A DNA stretch of 64,000 bases, from positions 23,465-87,464 of the forward strand of contig JBILJV010000004.1 of the NCBI GenBank assembly GCA_044377005.1, given 5' to 3'. Made by a program: the position numbers and the translations under genes. Below, in pieces: positions 1 through 9,144 of this stretch. Below the pieces are notes generated by a model that worked only from the letters and a program-made list of their open reading frames with translations, made no database searches and was not told where the DNA came from. Positions within the stretch are counted from its first letter, which is position 1. Each line of letters starts with the position of its first letter. The DNA is from JABMMZ01 sp044377005 (lineage in GTDB: Bacteria > Bacteroidota > Bacteroidia > NS11-12g > UBA955).

Positions 1-2
1 TA

Positions 3-113
3 ATATATGCACCAGATGATATTCCCGATGGTGATTATTTTGTTTCAATACAAGCTCCTAAAATTGAAACAGATGCGGTTCCTTCTAAGATATTATTATA
101 TCCATGTTTTTAA
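3..113 (+). CDS. C-terminal end of an unrecognised protein (partial)
   Basis: An open frame enters from the left edge and ends at TAA 111-113, giving 36 residues ending in ILLYPCF. The composition (IPDGDYFVSIQ) looks like a real beta-rich protein end rather than chance reading. Its stop overlaps the start of the next gene by 10 bases, so the two are probably one operon and translationally coupled. The piece is too short to name a family. A lysyl-oxidase-like or other beta-sandwich C-terminus is possible, but nothing here proves it. Confidence 0.6.
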   Translation: MYAPDDIPDGDYFVSIQAPKIETDAVPSKILLYPCF

Positions 114-1144
114 GGCGAATTAATAGAGAGTCCCTTCTGTATGCCTTCAATGTGTTTTTGGAGAAGTGGTATTTTAGGTTTTACTCAACAAAACCTATCA
201 ATAGCCTATTGGTTATTAAGTGGGATGAAATTGGTGATATGGCAACAAGCACTCATGTTTTTGAGCTGCTAAAGATAAAATATCCAGACTCGCAATTAAC
301 GGTTTTGTGTAAGCCCTTTGTAAAACCACTCATTCAAAATGACCCATTTGTGAATCACATTGTTTGTGAGTTAGAAACAATTAGAAAAACTAAATTTGAT
401 GTTGTAGTAGAGTTAAGAGGAACTTGGCAAACGCTTTTATGGGCTGTGTTTAATCGACCATTAGTAAGGGTAAGCCGAGCGTTAGTTCGATTTAAAAATA
501 GAGGAAATCAGCCTCATGAAGTACTCACTAATTATCAAATTATATCACATTTGGTAGGAGAAACAGATTTGATATCGCCTAAATTGTATTATTCAAATGA
601 GGATATAAAAGCGGTTGATGTTTTTTTAGAAAATCATCAGTGTAGCCATTTTGTATTATTTCATGTTGGTGCAAGAAAAAAACTAAGACAATGGAACAAA
701 GATAGATTTGCTTTTGTTGCTGATAAGATAATTTTAGAACATCAATTAGCTGTTGTTTTTATAGGAACCCAAGAGGATGAGGAGGATATTGCTGAAATAC
801 AATCATCTATGAAGCATAAGTCTATAAGTTTTACCCAAAATTGCTCATTGAGTATGCTTTCTTATTTGTGTTCAAAGTCGCAAATGTTTATTGGAAATGA
901 AAGTGGTCCAATACATATATCGGCGTGTTTCAGTTCCCCAATAATTGGGTTGTATGGTCCAGGTGTGCCTTATGTTTTCTACCCATATTCAAAAAATGCA
1001 AAGGTATTTCATCATGTTGTAAAATGTAATCCTTGTGATCAAGTTCATTGCGTTACACCCGAAAAGCCTTGTATTTCTCTTATTGAAGCCGCAGAAGTAT
1101 GCTTAACGGTAGATAAAATCCTGAATGAAAATTTGGGGGTCTAA
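104..1144 (+). CDS. Glycosyltransferase family 9 (heptosyltransferase-like)
   Basis: This is a 346-residue GT-B enzyme of the ADP-heptose:LPS heptosyltransferase family, which transfers a sugar during lipopolysaccharide or surface glycan assembly on the cytoplasmic face of the inner membrane. The N-terminal acceptor-side motif DEIGDM is at residues 41-46. The C-terminal nucleotide-sugar motif GNESGPIH is at 264-271 and is followed by PIIGLYGPG. Four cysteines (308, 311, 316, 323) form the CNPC/C/C cluster often seen near the C-terminus of this family. Length is normal. The ATG lies inside the end of the preceding frame (10-base overlap), which suggests coupling to an upstream glycan or envelope gene outside the window. 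The actual sugar cannot be deduced. Confidence 0.88.
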   Translation: MFLRRINRESLLYAFNVFLEKWYFRFYSTKPINSLLVIKWDEIGDMATSTHVFELLKIKYPDSQLTVLCKPFVKPLIQNDPFVNHIVCELETIRKTKFDVVVELRGTWQTLLWAVFNRPLVRVSRALVRFKNRGNQPHEVLTNYQIISHLVGETDLISPKLYYSNEDIKAVDVFLENHQCSHFVLFHVGARKKLRQWNKDRFAFVADKIILEHQLAVVFIGTQEDEEDIAEIQSSMKHKSISFTQNCSLSMLSYLCSKSQMFIGNESGPIHISACFSSPIIGLYGPGVPYVFYPYSKNAKVFHHVVKCNPCDQVHCVTPEKPCISLIEAAEVCLTVDKILNENLGV

Positions 1145-1163
1145 TGTTTTTTTAATACTTTCG
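1133..1163 (+). promoter_or_regulatory. Promoter for the T9SS cargo gene
   Basis: TTG at 1133-1135, then 20 bases, then TACTTTCG at 1156-1163. This is the Bacteroidota -33/-7 layout with one mismatch (TTCG for TTTG). It lies between the glycosyltransferase stop and the next ATG at 1183, implying a leader of about 14 bases. Confidence 0.5.
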
Positions 1164-1182
1164 TTAAATAAAATTAAAAAAA

Positions 1183-3909
1183 ATGTTTAAAAAATTACTA
1201 TTTGTGGCAATTGCTTTCATGCTATCAATTAGCTCTTTTGCCCAATTAACCTCTGATAATGTTCAAATAAAAGATGATTTTGCTAAAGTGAAATTAAACG
1301 AAATAAATAGTAAAAGAAGTGCCACTTCACCAAAAGCTTGTGGTATCGATACTGTTGAATTTCCAAGATACAGAGGTACAGCCTATTTTGCTGTCAATGT
1401 GAGTGGTGGTCGCGCATTAGGTCAACTGTATAATTGCCCTACGCCTTTGACTTTGTCTGGGTTTACGTTTTATGCGTATGTCTCTGCCAATCCTCCTACA
1501 GGGAAAAAAATGAATATTATTTGTAATGTATACAACGCAGGAACCGATAGCTTGCCTTCAGGAACCCCATTAAGAAGTGATACATTAACAATTGATTCAA
1601 CATTTGGTGGTGGTGTTTTGTCTAGATTTGAGAAACATGCTAGTTTTAATCCAATTACTTTAAATGGGAAATACATTCTAACCATAGAAACCGATAGTAT
1701 GTCCATGAATGCAGGTGTAGTCACAAATAGTTATTCTGCAGGAAATGGGAGAGGGCACAACTTGAATTGCGGATCCATAAATGGTATTTGGTATAATGGT
1801 AGAAATCTCAATATAGGTAATGTTCGTTTTGATTGTGATGTGCTTTTGCATCCACACGTAAAATACAATTTTGGAACCGATTTTACAATTAATTCAAATT
1901 GTTATAATGTAGCAGATAGTGTAAAATTTGTTAACCAATCGCCCAATAATATCTCCGGCTCTCCTATATATAATAGATATGAGTTTTTTAATATTGGTTA
2001 TATATCTCACAATTGGAATTCTGGAGTTTCTCCTTTTTCTAATTTCACAGGTGTGAATTATGGAACAAAATATACGGTTAAACAAAACTACAATGTTCGA
2101 CTCATTTCAAGAGTTTATGGATACCGTGGACCCAATTTTAATGGGTGTGTAGATACTACCATTAAGCCACTTTATTTTAAACCTGAAGTGCCTGGTTTTT
2201 CAGGTTCATTGAATGTTTGTAAAGGTGATTCCGTAATATATACTGCTAGTTCAAATGATACAGGTATTATTTATGAATGGTTTAAAAACCCACAGTCTTC
2301 TCCCTTTTTAATAGGAAAATCATACAAAATAAACCAAGTTGTAAAAAATGACACTATTTATCTAAGAGCCAATAACCGCGGTTGTGTAAGTGGTTTTAGA
2401 ATCCTTTATATCAAGTCAAATGACTATCCTAGTAATTTGACATTTAAAGATGATTCTATTTGTTCCGGGTCTCGTGGTATTTTGAAAACGAATACTAATG
2501 TTGGGGATGTTTTGTGGTATTCGGGTGTTAATGACTTGACGCCGTTTTTTACCGGTTCAGTCTATCAAACACCTGTATTAACCAATAACATTTCATATTA
2601 TATAGAAGCCTCAAATTTAGGTTGCAAACTCACACCAAGACAAGAAGTAAAAGTAAATGTAGGGAGTAGTTTTGCTCCACAGCAGCCTGTTGTATCTAAT
2701 GATACTACGGTTTGTTTGTTTAATACAAATGCTGTTTATTTAAATGCAAGTGCGCCTTCAGGTTTAACAACGAGATGGTTTAATGTAGGGAGTGGAGGAA
2801 CTAGTTTTAGTAGTTCAAATACTGTTATTTTTAATCCAATAATTCGAGAAGTAAAAGTTTATTATGTAGATGCATTTAATGGAGTATGTGGCAGTAGTAG
2901 AGTGCCTGTTACAATAACAGTTGAAGACTTTCCAAGTATATTAAAAGTAGAGAGTGATATTATTTGTAAAGGAGATTCTGCCAGAAATAGTGTAACTGTT
3001 GCATTTGGAAATGTCGCATGGTATTCAGAATTAAACAATGGGTCACTATTGTCATCGAATACAACTTTTGTAAGCAAGCCATCAAACAGTTTGTCTTATT
3101 ATATAGAAACAAGTAGTAAAGGTTGTAAAAGTATAAATAGAACCCGCGCGGATGTTACTGTTAATGAAGCGCCATCTTTTACAAAAGTTTGGGCAGATAC
3201 AATTTGTGCAAAGAATAAAGCCACATATTCAGCATTAATCAATGGTCCAGGAACTGTTTCTTGGTATGAGTTTGACACTTCAAGTAATCCAGTATTTATA
3301 GGGAAAAAGTATGTTTCTGAGTTGTTGAATGGGGCTAAACGTTTTTTTGCACAGTCGGAGTATGCTGGTTGTATAGGTCCTAAAGTTGGCGTTCAACCAT
3401 TGGTGAATGCCGCTCCATTTTCAGGTTTTTCATTTGAGCTACTCACATGGCAAAGAGTAAGAGTGTCGCCTATTAATGCTGGAAGTGCTGGTGTTAAATG
3501 GTTGTTTGGAGATGGTATGACAAGTAATTTAAATGTTGTTACACATCGTTATCAAAACCCAGGGGTATATGATGTGAAACTAATTTTAACAAATATTCAA
3601 AATGGATGTAAAGATTCAACAACTATTCCTGTCAATATTGAAACAAGTTCTTTGAGCTCTGTTAAGATTTTGCCAAGTTTTCAATATTATCCAAATCCAA
3701 GTAATTCCTTTGTTAAAATAGTGTGTCCTGAAATAATGGAAGGTCAAAAAATGATGCAACTACTAAACACCAACGGTCAAGTTGTAATGACTCAAAGACT
3801 CGATTTTGTAAATGGATTAAGTGTTATTGACTTGAAAGGATTAAGTAGTGGTTTATATTTGTTGAAAATAGAAGGTTATCAATCTGTAGTTATATCAAAG
3901 CAGGAATAA
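1183..3909 (+). CDS. Large secreted Ig-like/PKD protein with type A T9SS sorting domain
   Basis: A 908-residue exported protein. A signal peptide covers residues 1-20 (hydrophobic run ending SSFAQ). The middle consists of repeated Ig-like units of about 80-100 residues, each with a 'C-KGDS/C-SGS' beta strand and a 'WYS/WF' strand, visible near residues 345, 425, 505, 595 and 670. A PKD domain follows near 765-805 (WLFGDG...HRY..PGVYDVKL). The last 75 residues are a type A sorting domain (YYPNPSNSFVKI...GLYLLKI), so the protein should cross the outer membrane through T9SS and be anchored or released at the surface. It has its own promoter and is followed after 5 bases by a TonB-C-like gene. 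It is probably an adhesin or matrix protein. No enzymatic motif was seen. Confidence 0.85.
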   Translation: MFKKLLFVAIAFMLSISSFAQLTSDNVQIKDDFAKVKLNEINSKRSATSPKACGIDTVEFPRYRGTAYFAVNVSGGRALGQLYNCPTPLTLSGFTFYAYVSANPPTGKKMNIICNVYNAGTDSLPSGTPLRSDTLTIDSTFGGGVLSRFEKHASFNPITLNGKYILTIETDSMSMNAGVVTNSYSAGNGRGHNLNCGSINGIWYNGRNLNIGNVRFDCDVLLHPHVKYNFGTDFTINSNCYNVADSVKFVNQSPNNISGSPIYNRYEFFNIGYISHNWNSGVSPFSNFTGVNYGTKYTVKQNYNVRLISRVYGYRGPNFNGCVDTTIKPLYFKPEVPGFSGSLNVCKGDSVIYTASSNDTGIIYEWFKNPQSSPFLIGKSYKINQVVKNDTIYLRANNRGCVSGFRILYIKSNDYPSNLTFKDDSICSGSRGILKTNTNVGDVLWYSGVNDLTPFFTGSVYQTPVLTNNISYYIEASNLGCKLTPRQEVKVNVGSSFAPQQPVVSNDTTVCLFNTNAVYLNASAPSGLTTRWFNVGSGGTSFSSSNTVIFNPIIREVKVYYVDAFNGVCGSSRVPVTITVEDFPSILKVESDIICKGDSARNSVTVAFGNVAWYSELNNGSLLSSNTTFVSKPSNSLSYYIETSSKGCKSINRTRADVTVNEAPSFTKVWADTICAKNKATYSALINGPGTVSWYEFDTSSNPVFIGKKYVSELLNGAKRFFAQSEYAGCIGPKVGVQPLVNAAPFSGFSFELLTWQRVRVSPINAGSAGVKWLFGDGMTSNLNVVTHRYQNPGVYDVKLILTNIQNGCKDSTTIPVNIETSSLSSVKILPSFQYYPNPSNSFVKIVCPEIMEGQKMMQLLNTNGQVVMTQRLDFVNGLSVIDLKGLSSGLYLLKIEGYQSVVISKQE

Positions 3910-3914
3910 TTTAA

Positions 3915-4463
3915 ATGCTAAAAGGTATTACCCTCTTTTGTTATCTGTTTTTTTTGTTAGGGGTATATTCTCAAGTTGAAGTATTTAGAGGAACGCAAGA
4001 CACTGGATATGTTTTTAGTCCTGAAGATACCATAACAAAGCCGCCTCAATTTGATGGTGGGGAAGATGCTTTTTATAATTTCATGGCAAGCTATGTCAAC
4101 TATAAGGTATTGAATGCACAATTAATTGGTGATAATATCAAATTTTCTTTCAATATTGAAAAAAATGGGAGCTTGTCTGATTTTAAAATAATTCATAGTG
4201 CTAATGTGAATTTGTCAATTGAACTTGAAAGGATATTAACAAGTGATTTAATGCCCCAATGGGAACCTGGATATTTAGTAGGAAAAAAGAAAAAAACGCT
4301 AATGATTTATGATTTAAAGTTTTCACTAAGCAATGAACTGCCGAAAGTAATTGTTAGTAAAAATTATACATTTTCTGAATATACTAAACAAACCAATCTT
4401 TTGAAAAGGTTTCTAGTTGCCGGTTCGGTTTTGATTCTGGCAACTCTTTTTATTACTAGATAG
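3915..4463 (+). CDS. Secreted TonB C-terminal-like domain protein
   Basis: 182 residues. A signal peptide (residues 1-19, ending GVYSQ) leads into a domain that reads like the TonB energy-transducer C-terminus as it occurs in Bacteroidota: 'PPQFDGGEDAFYNFM' corresponds to the usual PxFPGGxxAxxxFI, then 'FSFNIEKNGSLSDFKI' and 'MPQWEPGYLVGKKKK'. A second hydrophobic segment sits at the very C-terminus (about 165-181). It is therefore not a classical TonB, which has its membrane anchor and proline-rich linker at the N-terminus. The start is 5 bases after the cargo gene stop, so co-transcription is very likely. It may contact a TonB-dependent or T9SS partner; that is inference. Confidence 0.6.
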   Translation: MLKGITLFCYLFFLLGVYSQVEVFRGTQDTGYVFSPEDTITKPPQFDGGEDAFYNFMASYVNYKVLNAQLIGDNIKFSFNIEKNGSLSDFKIIHSANVNLSIELERILTSDLMPQWEPGYLVGKKKKTLMIYDLKFSLSNELPKVIVSKNYTFSEYTKQTNLLKRFLVAGSVLILATLFITR

Positions 4464-4483
4464 TTTTTTAAAAACAATCTAGT
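4455..4483. terminator. Palindrome between convergent genes, possible two-way terminator
   Basis: ACTAGAT at 4455-4461 pairs with ATCTAGT at 4477-4483. The inner part is a run of T then A (4463-4475), so each strand carries a stem with an A/T core. The element covers both the stop of the upstream plus gene and the pyrF stop. It has no external T-run, so termination strength is uncertain. Confidence 0.4.
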
Positions 4484-5259
4484 TGTAACCGCTTACATTC
4501 TTCATTTGCTTTTTCTGCAAAATCTTCACCACTTGAAGCATATAATATACTTCGACTTGCATTAATTAATAGGCCTCCAAATGAGGTTTTTGCATTTTCA
4601 CAAACTTCTGAAACGGTTCCTCCCTGCGCACCCACACCAGGAACTAAGAAAAAATGATTGGGCAATATTTCTCTAATAGAAGCAAGTGTCTTTGCTTTTG
4701 TTGCCCCTGTTACAAACATCAAATTATTGGGAGTTCCCCATTCAGATACCTTTGTTAGTACATGTTCATAAAGAGGTTTCTCTTCAAACTGCAATGTTTG
4801 AAAATCTTTGCTGCCTTGATTGCTTGTTAATCCTAAACAAATGACCCATTTATTGTCAAACTCAAAAAAAGGTTTCAATGAATCTTCCCCCATATAAGGC
4901 GCAACAGTAATGGCATCAAATGCCAAGGTTTCAAAAAAAGCTTTGGCGTACATTTTACTAGTATTTCCTATATCTCCTCGTTTTGCGTCTGCGATTTTAA
5001 AACAATTGTTGGGGATGTATGATAAAGTTTCTTCCATACAAGCCCAACCTTTAGTGCCATATTGTTCATAAAAAGCGGTATTTATCTTGTAAGAAACGGC
5101 AAAATCTTTGGTTGATTCAATAATCATTTTATTGAATTGTAACATCCCTTTGATATCTTTTGGCAAATGATTTGGTAGTTTGCTTATGTCAGTATCTAAT
5201 CCAACACAAATTAAACTTTTTTTCGATTCTATTTGATTGATAAGTTCTTTTCTTAACAT
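4468..5259 (-). CDS. pyrF: Orotidine 5'-phosphate decarboxylase
   Basis: Last step of UMP synthesis: decarboxylates OMP to UMP in the cytosol. 263 residues, the size of the type 2 PyrF family found in Bacteroidota. The signature ADAKRGDIGNT, holding the catalytic Asp-Lys-Asp network, is near residue 90. GLDTD is near the N-terminus, and the phosphate-binding 'VPGVGAQGG' loop is near 205. I place the start at ATG 5259 rather than at an in-frame TTG at 5277, because that TTG lies inside the -7 promoter box. The gene is convergent with the preceding plus gene and divergent from the subtilase. Confidence 0.95.
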   Translation of the reverse strand: MLRKELINQIESKKSLICVGLDTDISKLPNHLPKDIKGMLQFNKMIIESTKDFAVSYKINTAFYEQYGTKGWACMEETLSYIPNNCFKIADAKRGDIGNTSKMYAKAFFETLAFDAITVAPYMGEDSLKPFFEFDNKWVICLGLTSNQGSKDFQTLQFEEKPLYEHVLTKVSEWGTPNNLMFVTGATKAKTLASIREILPNHFFLVPGVGAQGGTVSEVCENAKTSFGGLLINASRSILYASSGEDFAEKANEECKRLQLDCF

Positions 5260-5274
5260 TTTATAATGGTTGTG

Positions 5275-5304
5275 CAAAAATCAATATTAATTATTCTAAA
5301 TCAA
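5275..5304 (-). promoter_or_regulatory. pyrF promoter
   Basis: On the minus strand: TTG (plus 5302-5304), 19 bases, GATTTTTG (plus 5275-5282), a one-mismatch TAnnTTTG box. The predicted transcript starts near 5269, giving about a 10-base leader to ATG 5259. Confidence 0.5.
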
Positions 5305-5370
5305 ATAAAATAATTGGCATTTTGCAACTATTTTTTAATTAGGATGTCTAATCAATTAAATGATTAGTTG

Positions 5371-5378
5371 TACCTTTG
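5371..5378 (+). promoter_or_regulatory. -7 box of the subtilase gene
   Basis: TACCTTTG is a perfect TAnnTTTG box. It lies inside the 5'-extended reading frame (ATG 5360), so that ATG cannot be used from this promoter. Transcription should begin around 5383-5386, exactly at GTG 5384. No good -33 TTG is seen at the usual distance. Confidence 0.5.
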
Positions 5379-5383
5379 TTGTT

Positions 5384-7036
5384 GTGAGACCATTAAAAAC
5401 ACTTATTCTTCTGTCTTTGTTTTTATTTATAGGGATACTTTGTGCTGTTTCACCAAAGCCAAAGTCACGTATTATAGTACAGTTTAATGAATCTGTAAAA
5501 GAACAGCAAGTTTATAAATTGTTTGAAGGGGTTGTTGAAAAGGTAACTGCTTTAGATGTTGATAAAAAGCTATTAGTTATAGAGTGGGCGTCAATTTATC
5601 TATCAAAAGAAAGGTTAATTGAAAGGTTAAATTCATTATCAAAAGTTCAAAATTTTCAAAATGATGGTATTATAAAGTACAGAGAAACAACGCCCTCAGA
5701 TTCTTTGTTCAATCGTCAATGGCATTTAGGTTTAATTAAAGCTACAAAAGCATGGGATTTAAGTCGTCAAGCAGCCAATAGGCAAGGGGATACTATTGTT
5801 ATAGCTGTTGTTGATGATGGATTACATTTGAATCATCCAGATTTTAAAAATAATATTTGGAAAAATCATTCCGAAATTCCAGGAAATATGTTAGATGATG
5901 ACAGTAATGGTTATGTAGATGATGTGTATGGGTGGAATTTTATGGGTCAAAACAATGACATTAGTGATAGTTTAAATTTTGATGCTACACATGGAACTCC
6001 GGTCGCAGGAATTATTGGAGCAAGAGGAAATGATACGATAGGTATTACCGGAATAATGTGGCATGTTAAACTAATGATTGTTACTATTGCTGACACTTCT
6101 TTGTCAATGCCAATTTATCAATCCGATGCCATCCGAGCATATAGTTATGTTTTACATCAACGTAAATTGTACCAAAGTAGCAAAGGGAAAAAAGGGGCTT
6201 TTGTTGTTGCGAGTAATTCAAGTTGGGGAATTGATAATAAAATGCCTCACGAAGCACCATTGTGGTGCATGATGTACGATTCTCTGGGTAAATATGGGGT
6301 TATGAATATTGGCGCTGTTTCAAATAACCAAGTTTTGGTAGATACTAAGGGAGATTTACCTACTTTATGCCCAAGTAAACATTTAATAACAGTAGGCTCA
6401 TCAACGATAAATGACCAATATTTTTCAAGTGGTTATAGTCAGCTACATGTTGACCTAAGTGCACCAGGAGTGAATGTATTTTCAGTGAAAGCGTATAACA
6501 AGGAAAATCAAATTTCAGAAGATTTATATAGAGGTGGTTACTCAGGGACTTCTTTCGCATCACCTATGGTTACTGCAGCTGTTGGTTTATTGCACAGTTA
6601 TGCTTGTGAAAAATTTATTGATTTAACCAAGTCTAATCCAGAAGTTGCTAATTTGTTAATCAGAAGGTTTATTTTGGAGGGTGTTGATACGATTGTTGCA
6701 CTTCAAGGTTATACTGTTACTGGTGGACGTTTGAATATTGCTAAAAGTATGAAAATAATGGATGCCTATTGTTATGGCAATCTCAATATTTATAGCGCGT
6801 ACCTGGAACAATTGAGCCTATATCCTAATCCTGGTAATGGCTTAATTTATTTCTCTAAAATCCTCCCATTACAAGAGTTTACAATCAATGTAGTTAATAT
6901 GCAAGGTCAATCACAGTCCTTTGTCATCGTTGGAAATCAAATACAATTATTAACAAATGCCGAAGGATGTTATTTTATTAGGTTGATGTACCATAATAAA
7001 AGCTATGGATTTAAATACTTGTTGATGAATAACTAG
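5384..7036 (+). CDS. Secreted subtilisin-like serine protease (S8) with T9SS tail
   Basis: 550 residues if translated from GTG 5384. The signal segment is residues 1-21 (VRPLKTLILLSLFLFIGILCA). A short pro-region is followed by a complete subtilase triad: Asp144 in AVVDDG, His203 in HGTPVAG, and Ser390 in SGTSFASP. A D-rich stretch (LDDDSNGYVDD) after the Asp is typical of Bacteroidota S8 enzymes and may bind calcium. The last 75 residues form a type A sorting domain (LYPNPGNGLIYF...GCYFIRL), so the enzyme is probably exported by T9SS and acts at or outside the cell surface. The start is chosen because the longer ATG 5360 frame contains the promoter box; a leaderless GTG start is implied. The stop overlaps the convergent porin gene by 4 bases. 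Confidence 0.9.
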   Translation: MRPLKTLILLSLFLFIGILCAVSPKPKSRIIVQFNESVKEQQVYKLFEGVVEKVTALDVDKKLLVIEWASIYLSKERLIERLNSLSKVQNFQNDGIIKYRETTPSDSLFNRQWHLGLIKATKAWDLSRQAANRQGDTIVIAVVDDGLHLNHPDFKNNIWKNHSEIPGNMLDDDSNGYVDDVYGWNFMGQNNDISDSLNFDATHGTPVAGIIGARGNDTIGITGIMWHVKLMIVTIADTSLSMPIYQSDAIRAYSYVLHQRKLYQSSKGKKGAFVVASNSSWGIDNKMPHEAPLWCMMYDSLGKYGVMNIGAVSNNQVLVDTKGDLPTLCPSKHLITVGSSTINDQYFSSGYSQLHVDLSAPGVNVFSVKAYNKENQISEDLYRGGYSGTSFASPMVTAAVGLLHSYACEKFIDLTKSNPEVANLLIRRFILEGVDTIVALQGYTVTGGRLNIAKSMKIMDAYCYGNLNIYSAYLEQLSLYPNPGNGLIYFSKILPLQEFTINVVNMQGQSQSFVIVGNQIQLLTNAEGCYFIRLMYHNKSYGFKYLLMNN

Positions 7037-9006
7037 TAGTAAAACTTCCAATTAAATCCAATTCTAAATCTTCTAGGGGCTGAGGCATAAAAGGGAGTCG
7101 TATAATAATAATTCGCAAATTTGTATTGGTAATTAAAGTTGCCTTCTGCTTGCAATGTTTCGGCGAGTTGATTGATATGTTCCATGACCGCAAAAAATCT
7201 TACATGTTTAATTTCTGCATTCAAAAACAAATCCACAAAAGGGTATGCCCCAACTTTATAAGGACTGTTTTGAAAACTTTGCAAAGCCGGATTATATGTG
7301 TTTGCTATGTATGAACTTGTCCAACTAACGTCTGCACCAATTTGGATAAAAGTCGATTTTTTGAAAGCAAATCTTTGGTAATACAAGGTGGATTTTGAAG
7401 TCAGTTCAGGTAATAATGCAGTTTGGGATAAGTTTGCTGAAAATTGTTGGAATAATAGGGTTTGTCTTAATTGCCAATTTCTTAAATTAAAGTGTTTCAT
7501 TATTTCAGCTTGAAATAGGTTTTGTCCTTTAGCACCTTGCATCGGCTTACCATCATTATTCAAATACATAAAGTTGTCAATAATGCCGAAATGAACGTCT
7601 ACATAAAAGTTATTCAGTGGCATGGTGTAGTTGTATACTTTGTTTACATTCTTGTATTTACTCTTTCTTTCTATTTTAAATTGTACAATCTTTTGTTTAG
7701 TTGGATTCCAAGTGTTCGACCATCTATAATGGTTGCTAATTTGGTACTCCATTTGATAATAAGGTCTTCTTGAATTAACAAATAAGTTTCCTGCAAGTTG
7801 CCAAAGAGGGGCATGGGGGATTTCAAAGGTGTTTTTACTTTCAATACGATAGTCGTTTTGATTGAATCCTGAAAGGTAATAATGGGCATGAATAGATGAT
7901 TTAATGGGTTTGTATAAAGACAAACTGCTGTTTAAAAACAAAGAAAGGTTTTGAGTCCTTAATTGGTGGAAATTGATTCTATTTGCCGACTGCCAATAAT
8001 TAATGTTGTCATGTTTGATACCAGCTATCAAAGCATTCATACCTGGGATGATTATAGAAAATTCATTACTCAGTTGTTGTGAATTTGTTGAGTCTTTTGA
8101 TTCATTGCCGTTGAAATAATAGGTTTGGTCATAAAAACCAAAATCTTTTGCATCATCGGAATAAAAATATTGCTGTTTCAAATGGGAGAGACGGTATTTA
8201 AGACCTATTTTTTTGTTTTTCATGGAATCATCACCCGTAGAAATCCAATAGATTTGGTTGAACTCAATTTCTCTTAATTTGTGTTGAGAGTTCGCAAGCG
8301 ACAACTCTGTTGGTAATTGACGTATATTAAATGGGGTTTCTCGGAATGTGGAGTCGTTTGTTGAAGATCTCTCAAGGCCTCCATTTTCTTGCATGATAGC
8401 TTTATTCCATGAATAAATAAAAGTGGATGTAAAGCGATGGTTCTTTGAATTGTAGTAACTGCTAAGTTGTGTATTTTTTACACTGTATCTTTGTCTTCTG
8501 TAAAAACCAACATTTGAAGTGCTGTGATATTTAGCGCTTATATTAAACTGTTTACTAATGTTTTGTGTGTGAAAAGCATACAAATCTATCATGCCATTCC
8601 TTCCTGCACTAGCACTCCCTTGTGCGTATCGAAATTCAGTAAAGGGCATTTTTGCATTATATAAAACAGCATTGTTATTGGTAAAAAAGAGTTGTTGAAA
8701 AGGTTGATTGGCTGGGATAAATCCGTCTTTATGCTCAACTTGAAGTTTTAACGGTATGTATGGAGTTGAAACATCTCCCAAATTTTGAATAGGGAGCTTA
8801 TTTTTTTTGATTTCATCATATTGTTGAATACCTAGCATTGAACTGTCCCGTCTTGTTATAAACTCATTTTTCTTGTAAAAGTCTGAAATATGTAGGTGTT
8901 TTGGGGGTAGTTTTATAGCAGTATCATACACTTCTTCGGGAGTTGTTTGTGATTTTAGTATAAAACCGGATAATAATATAAAAAAAAATAATATAAAACG
9001 AAGCAT
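7033..9006 (-). CDS. Putative outer membrane porin (Porin_10-like beta barrel)
   Basis: 657 residues from ATG 9006. The signal peptide is a compact MLRFILFFFILLSGFILKSQ. An in-frame ATG 14 codons upstream (9048) would put a long, mostly apolar tail in front of it, so I prefer the internal start. After residue ~100 the protein is built of alternating aromatic/polar strands (for example FRYAQGSASAGRNG, FHTQNISKQFNISAKYHS) and ends in FRIGFNWKFYY, as expected for a large barrel with an aromatic C-terminus. The overall pattern (LGDVSTPYIPL then a 'FFTNN' strand then GSASAGRNG) matches from memory the Bacteroidota 'putative porin' family PF14121. Substrate unknown. Convergent with the subtilase, with a 4-base stop overlap. 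Confidence 0.7.
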   Translation of the reverse strand: MLRFILFFFILLSGFILKSQTTPEEVYDTAIKLPPKHLHISDFYKKNEFITRRDSSMLGIQQYDEIKKNKLPIQNLGDVSTPYIPLKLQVEHKDGFIPANQPFQQLFFTNNNAVLYNAKMPFTEFRYAQGSASAGRNGMIDLYAFHTQNISKQFNISAKYHSTSNVGFYRRQRYSVKNTQLSSYYNSKNHRFTSTFIYSWNKAIMQENGGLERSSTNDSTFRETPFNIRQLPTELSLANSQHKLREIEFNQIYWISTGDDSMKNKKIGLKYRLSHLKQQYFYSDDAKDFGFYDQTYYFNGNESKDSTNSQQLSNEFSIIIPGMNALIAGIKHDNINYWQSANRINFHQLRTQNLSLFLNSSLSLYKPIKSSIHAHYYLSGFNQNDYRIESKNTFEIPHAPLWQLAGNLFVNSRRPYYQMEYQISNHYRWSNTWNPTKQKIVQFKIERKSKYKNVNKVYNYTMPLNNFYVDVHFGIIDNFMYLNNDGKPMQGAKGQNLFQAEIMKHFNLRNWQLRQTLLFQQFSANLSQTALLPELTSKSTLYYQRFAFKKSTFIQIGADVSWTSSYIANTYNPALQSFQNSPYKVGAYPFVDLFLNAEIKHVRFFAVMEHINQLAETLQAEGNFNYQYKFANYYYTTPFYASAPRRFRIGFNWKFYY

Positions 9007-9108
9007 GCCTAAAGCCCACAAATTTAATGGAATAAAAGGCTTAATCATACATACTTTTTAGTAATTTGGAAATGAGATGCTTTTTTTTGGAAACATATTA
9101 AAAAATTG

Positions 9109-9138
9109 TTGCGTAATTTATTTTTTTGATTAGATTTG
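9109..9138 (+). promoter_or_regulatory. Orphan promoter
   Basis: TTG 9109-9111, 19 bases, TAGATTTG 9131-9138: a consensus Bacteroidota promoter. It points right, but no plus-strand gene follows until 9653. A hairpin with a T-run comes 30 bases later. Confidence 0.55.
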
Positions 9139-9144
9139 CAGAAG

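Noticed and set aside
5260..5277. In-frame TTG at 5277 as pyrF start
   Set aside because: The TTG is part of the -7 promoter box; ATG 5259 follows at a normal distance.
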